Positions 59,645 through 64,000 of a DNA stretch of 64,000 nucleotides are shown one piece after another. The notes below the pieces were generated by a model that saw nothing but the letters and a program-made list of their open reading frames with translations, was not told the origin of the DNA and did no database searches. The position numbers were made by a program, and so were the translations under genes. Position 1 is the first letter of the stretch. The number at the start of each line of letters is the position of its first letter. This DNA is from Culex pipiens pallens (lineage: Eukaryota; Arthropoda; Insecta; Diptera; Culicidae), in NCBI RefSeq assembly GCF_016801865.2, contig NC_068938.1, forward strand, positions 10,230,520 to 10,294,519. Reading direction: 5' to 3'.

Positions 59645-60206
59645 TTTTTGCAATTTCGTCGTGAAACTACTTACTTTTCCTGTCATTCTTGAACGACGAA
59701 ATAGCCTACTTTTCTGTACCAAAAATAACAGAATCGAATAGCAACACTTTTCAACTGAAATGGGTGCTGAAAAGTTGAACTTTTCAGCACTTGTTTCAAA
59801 AAGTAACACTTTTCAACATTTTTTGATTTAAACGATTTATTGACAAAATACATGGAAATTCGACTTTAAATTTCACTCAATGGATGTTTTTCGGAATTGC
59901 AAAAAATGTTGTATGGAACTCGTTGCAAAACTTGATTTTTTCAGCACTCTTCGTATTTATCCATCTCGGTGAACCTCGTTGGATAAATGTACGATTCGTA
60001 CTGAAAAATCCTCTTTTTGCAACATGTTGCATAATAGTAGTTTCAACTTTTCAGCACCAATTTGAGTGCTGAAAAGTAGAACTTTTCAGCATTTATTGCG
60101 AACAGTGTTGCTATTCGCTTCTGTTATTTTTGGTACAGAAAAGTAGGCTATTTCGTCGTTCAAGAATGACAGGAAAAGTAAGTAGTTTCACGACGGAATT
60201 GCAAAA
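59645..60206. repeat. Foldback palindrome, about 560 bp
   Basis: TTTTTGCAATTTCGTCGTGA at the left is inverted at the right edge; arms of over 150 bp pair continuously through AAGTAGGCTATTTCGTCG. The inner part repeats GTGCTGAAAAGT in both orientations. No coding potential. Confidence 0.9.
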
Positions 60207-60273
60207 ACTACTATTTTAAACTTCTGGTGAATCACCTTTTTTTGGGTCCGGTATAAATATGATTAAAATATTA

Positions 60274-60620
60274 CAGTCCAGACTCGATTATCGGAAGTCT
60301 CGATTATCCGAAAGTTTTTATGGGACTTCGGATAATCGAATCACGAACATTTTTTTTCTTTTTCTTGTTTTAAACATCAAATTCGCGTTCTGCAACCCCA
60401 TTTTAGTAAAACTTTAATAGTTGATTGCCTATTAAATAATAAAATGCATTCTTTCAATACTTTAACACCGCCATATTTGCTGCCATCTTGGATTTAAATT
60501 TTTTTTAACGTAGTTTAGGGGTCATACTCAAGCTCAAGCTCGACAATAATAAATTAGGCAACGAAATAAAAAAAAATCGTGACTCGATTATCCGAAGTTT
60601 CGATTATCCGAAGTGAAATA
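60274..60620. repeat. Partial pogo-like element with CTCGATTATCCGAAG repeats
   Basis: Begins CAGTCCAGACTCG after a TA (60272-60273) like a pogo-type terminus. CGATTATCCGAA or its complement occurs about five times (60284-60340, 60583-60615). The right terminus is missing or unrecognisable. Confidence 0.6.
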
Positions 60621-61807
60621 CAAGTGGGAAAAACGATCTCCGGTGGATGAGGCTGTCAACAAATTATTTTTCAGAAATTTTTACTTGAAGATTTTTCACT
60701 TTTTTTTTGGGTAAACAAACCTGCGATCTTTTTCTGTGGAAATTGATTCAGATTTTACGTTACTAATTTCTTGATTAGGCATTAGGCGGAACTGTGCACT
60801 GTGGTTCACTGTAATTCACTGTCAACTCCCTTCCATTTGGGTGCACCCATCCTGGGCTGCCTGGGTGCCGTATGCGGACCCATATCCGGCTTCGCAGCCT
60901 CCGCTGCTGCAGTTGCTCCGAATCGATTCGAAGGAAACAAAACTGGTTGAAGCGCAGCACTTCTCACGATCTGTTTAATGACTAATTATTCAGCGTGAAA
61001 AGAGTGAGTTTCCACGAGCGCAGCAGTCTACAACAACACACGTCGACGAAACCCGTCCAAGATCATCCGAGGAGCCCCGGAGGGTGAAAGCATAACGCAT
61101 AAGAGACCTGAAGAACAGAGCAGAACTCCAAAGGAAGCGAACCCCGATAACCGCGCGCGCCGGCTACAGATGTATTAATAATGTTTTACAAATGATTTTC
61201 GCATTACGGCTTGGAGGCGGTTTGGAGCGCAAATGTGCGAAAATGCTCAATCTACCTCGAGTCTGCAGCGAGGAGGGGGGGAGAAGAGATCATAAAAAGC
61301 GGAACAATAAAAATATATATCTGTGTGGTTGGGGCGATGTGAAGTTCTGCGGGTTTTAAAACAAGGCGTGTAGAATTGGCTCGCGAACAGGTTGCAAACG
61401 TGTGCTGTTGTTGCAAGACAGCAGGGCAACAAGTTTGAACGGCAACCGGTGGGCTGATGTTCGATGCTTGGAAGAAATTCCAGAACGTAGAGGAACATGT
61501 AAGGGTGAGAGATATTTTCAACGGATGCGGGGGAGTGTGAAACTTGATGGATGTGTGTCTGTCCATTTCTGCTTCTGCTGCTGGTGGGGCTTTAGAGCCG
61601 TGAAAGTGAGAAAAATTTAATTCAATTTGCAGAAAAAAAACGGGTGTTGGAGAGGTAATTGGTTGAATGTTGTTGTTTGGAAATCATTTTTTCAACTGCT
61701 GCTCGGTCGATTTTGATCAAACTTAACTAAACCAATATTTTAGAAAAATAACTCGTCCAACAACCAAAAATAATGTTCGGTCAAAATATTGGATTAAAAC
61801 GTGTTGA
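60621..61807. other. GC-balanced island, no gene supported
   Basis: Unique-looking sequence. 60960-61160 has a 5' UTR-like composition (CAACAACACACGTCGACG) but neither a clear initiator nor a good donor. Frames up to 104 codons on the minus strand at 61252-61566 have no domain. Confidence 0.4.
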
Positions 61808-62278
61808 ACATCCCGAGCAGGGTTAAATAACACGGGAATACCAAATTTTGGTATTACTTGGGCAAATAACAGGGACCAAAATGTGCGCTTGGTTGCCTAG
61901 TAATAGATGGTAAAATACCATGAAATCATACTAAAGTCTTGTACGTGGAAGGGCACAACAATGCCAAACAATGTTATTCCAAGGGTAAAATAATACCTCA
62001 AAATAAAATCATTTCAATACCAAGTTGAGGACTTCTGGATTTTTGAACATTGCTTGAATACCAAAACTTGGTATTGCCATGTTTTAATTTTTAGGTATTC
62101 CCGCGCCCTTGGAAAATCAGATTTTGGTATTCCTGTGGTCTTCCACATACATTATTTTGGTATGATTTGATGGTATTTTACCATCTATTACTGAGCAACC
62201 AAGATCACATTTTGGTCGCTGATATTTGCACAAGTAATACCAAAATTTGGTATTTTCATACCATTTTTAGTGCAGCAG
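61808..62278. mobile_element. Foldback element with TACCAAATTTTGGTA motifs, left piece
   Basis: Left terminus ACATCCCGAGCAGGG. Inside, the palindrome 61832-62275 pairs ATACCAAATTTTGGTATTAC with its mirror at 62240-62270 and AGTAATAGATGGTAAAATAC at both flanks of the centre near 62050. It lies 55 bases downstream (minus sense) of the supported exon. Confidence 0.8.
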
Positions 62279-62333
62279 TTGCAGTTAGTGAAAAAACGGA
62301 AATGATCCATATGCAACAGCCAAATCTACTCAC

Positions 62334-62426
62334 CTGATGATTCCATGTTGTTCTTAGTGATATTCTTCACCACATCGAATTCATCTGTCATTGATGAACG
62401 GCCTGTGCTTGAAGTTCTTGAAGATT
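62334..62426 (-). CDS. Internal coding exon of an unidentified minus-strand gene
   Basis: On the minus strand the block is preceded by the T-rich acceptor TTGTTATTTTTTCAG and followed by the consensus donor CAG/GTGAGT. It is 93 nt long. Two frames contain stops; the third is fully open and reads (in part) SSRTSSTGRSSMTDEFDVVK, a Ser/Thr-rich, mostly polar segment suited to a linker with phosphorylation sites. It starts with two bases and ends with one base of split codons, so it is symmetric phase 1 and could be skipped without changing frame. I do not recognise the protein. Neighbouring exons must lie outside the window or far away, since none was found with comparable signals. Pieces of one foldback family flank it on both sides. 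Confidence 0.6.
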
Positions 62427-62679
62427 CTGAAAAAATAACAAGATTGAAAAATAAGGATTGAAATTCACCAAAATTCAATAACCTGTTGATTAACTCGTTT
62501 TTCAAAGTATTTAGTTATCCCAACTTAGAGAAATTTCTACGGTTTTAAAAAATCTTAGAAGGTATATCAAAAAAATATGAAAATCAGGGTTAACATTTTT
62601 GGGTTTCAAGTCAATTAAAAATTAATTATCTCGTCAAAATTTATAAAAAAAAACTTCCGTAGTTTCAGAGGAATTTGAT

Positions 62680-63157
62680 TAAACCTTTCAATACCAAAAT
62701 AATAATCCTTTCAATACCCAAATAATACCAAAATGTGGCATCCTGACTTTGAAAATGTTCCACAATTTCAATTCATTTCTTTAAGGGGTATATCAAAAAT
62801 GTTTAAAATCATGTTTGAAATTTCCGGTTTTCAATGAAGGCATTCGCTTTGAGACATCATTTTAGCGCAAAAATAATTATTTTGTCAAAATTGGTAAAAA
62901 AAATTCCATAATTTCAGAGGAATTTGATAAAATACTGTAATACCAAAAGAATACCAAAATGTGGTGTTCGACCATTTACAAATTCTGCAATTTTGCAATA
63001 TCAAAACAATACCTTAAATTGGTATGATACCACATTTTCCTGTTGCATAATCCTTAAGACAAATTTTAAAGGGTCCAGGAATACCAAAATTTGGTATTGA
63101 TACCAGAGAAAGGTATTATTACGCATTTCCCTTGTAATTTACCCATGCTCGGGATGT
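62680..63157. repeat. Foldback family, right piece
   Basis: Repeated AATACCAAAA/TTTGGTATT motifs (about 62690, 62940, 63010, 63080) and the right terminus TTTACCCATGCTCGGGATGT, the complement of the left terminus at 61808. It is more diverged than the left piece. Confidence 0.65.
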
Positions 63158-64000
63158 ATAAGTATATAGTAAACTGTTTTAGATTATCATTTGAGTTCAA
63201 TCTTTAATGAAATAAAAAAAAAATTAGCGCTTCACTTTCAATAGATTATGAATGTAAGCAGAATGAAATTGAGTTGGGGGTAGAAAAAAATGAATTAACT
63301 TTTTTTGTTGCGTGCTCATGAATCTGAGTGCTGGCAACGTGCAATAATGGCTTTTTTCAATTATCATTTTTCATTTCATCTTTGTTCATAAGGTATTGTT
63401 CAAATAATTGCAATTTAAATCCGCTGAGTGACCGATATCCAGTCGTTTGAATTATTTTGATTTATGAAATTTATTGAATCTGACGTTCAAATTTCGTCTA
63501 AAATATTCCACTTGTCACATTGCTTAACTGATTCAGTCACTCAAAGTAGCACCATAAAGTGAGAAAGTGCCCAAAAGCTGGCATGACCGAGAAAGAAAGA
63601 GGGGCGTCAATCGACGCCACACCACGACGATGAAGAGTGATTAGGTGTGTGTCGCCGATGACAGTTACACTGAGGTTCGAGAGCTGATGCCTATCGGATT
63701 CGGGAACCAACCTCCCCCTGAAAATGTGGAACTCGTTCGAAATTAGCCCCGCGTTATATTCAAATGATCTCGCGCTCACGAGCACTCACTAATGAGTAAT
63801 AATTTCGGCGCCCCCCAGCCATAGAATATTCAAATGAGAGCAATTGGAGGCAAACCGAAACCGAAGAATGAGCGCCCGAAAATCCACGTAATTATGTTGT
63901 TATATGACCGATGATGGCGTAGATTTGGGAGCTGAAATTTAACACATTTTTATTTGCTGCCCGGTACACAATTTGTCTCATTAATTATTTATTAAACGAC
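63158..64000. other. Right edge, no gene recognised
   Basis: AT-rich to about 63500, then a GC-balanced block. The minus-strand frame 63537-63785 (82 codons) has no domain or splice evidence. The exon at 62334-62426 implies an upstream exon of the same gene at higher coordinates, but none is identifiable before the window ends. Confidence 0.4.

Overview
The window is eukaryotic nuclear DNA from an insect, most likely a culicine mosquito (Culex-like). The evidence is AT-rich non-coding DNA packed with short inverted-repeat elements, tRNA-headed SINEs, non-LTR retrotransposon fragments, a jockey-type gag ORF and canonical nuclear tRNA genes. There are no operons, bacterial ribosome-binding sites or dense genes. 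The species call rests on element style, not on a database match.

Host genes are sparse. Two tRNA genes are secure: tRNA-Asp(GTC) at 51419-51490 (+) and tRNA-Arg(TCG) at 51593-51665 (-). One internal protein-coding exon is well supported on the minus strand (62334-62426). It is open in a single frame, has good splice sites, is 93 nt long and is phase symmetric, so the window may lie largely within a very long intron of a minus-strand gene. Two weaker candidates are a small plus-strand exon (30310-30361) and a minus-strand initiator plus first exon (46034-46079). No other host gene can be supported.

The layout alternates between less AT-rich single-copy-looking islands and AT-rich blocks of mobile DNA. 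The islands lie at about 3.0-3.8, 8.1-9.1, 12.2-13.8, 16.0-19.4, 23.7-26.3, 29.3-30.9, 36.8-37.7, 45.7-47.4, 51.4-52.8, 55.4-57.6, 60.7-61.8 and 63.5-64.0 kb. Insertions whose flanks show target-site duplications (TSDs) are: a SINE (639-954), a 1.05 kb retroposon with a CA-repeat tail (3972-5026), a hAT-type MITE (6290-6966), a pogo-like palindrome (20929-22427), a 0.95 kb TA-flanked element (30901-31847), a retroposon with a 24 bp duplication (33884-35151), a 5'-truncated RNase H non-LTR element (38392-40111), a gag-only jockey-like element (42975-44743), a minus-strand retroposon with a pentamer tail (50638-51326) and a long-TIR Mutator-like element (52969-55430). Many smaller MITEs are nested inside larger ones. 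A 1.7 kb minisatellite with a roughly 10 bp period lies at 27030-28720.

The most notable observations are the gag-only retroelement with an intact ORF and clean duplications, the CA-tailed retroposon with two convergent tRNA-like domains, antisense tRNA-like domains inside two different MITEs, and a host exon sitting between two pieces of one foldback family. No anti-phage system, CRISPR array, biosynthetic cluster or comparable new enzymatic system is visible.
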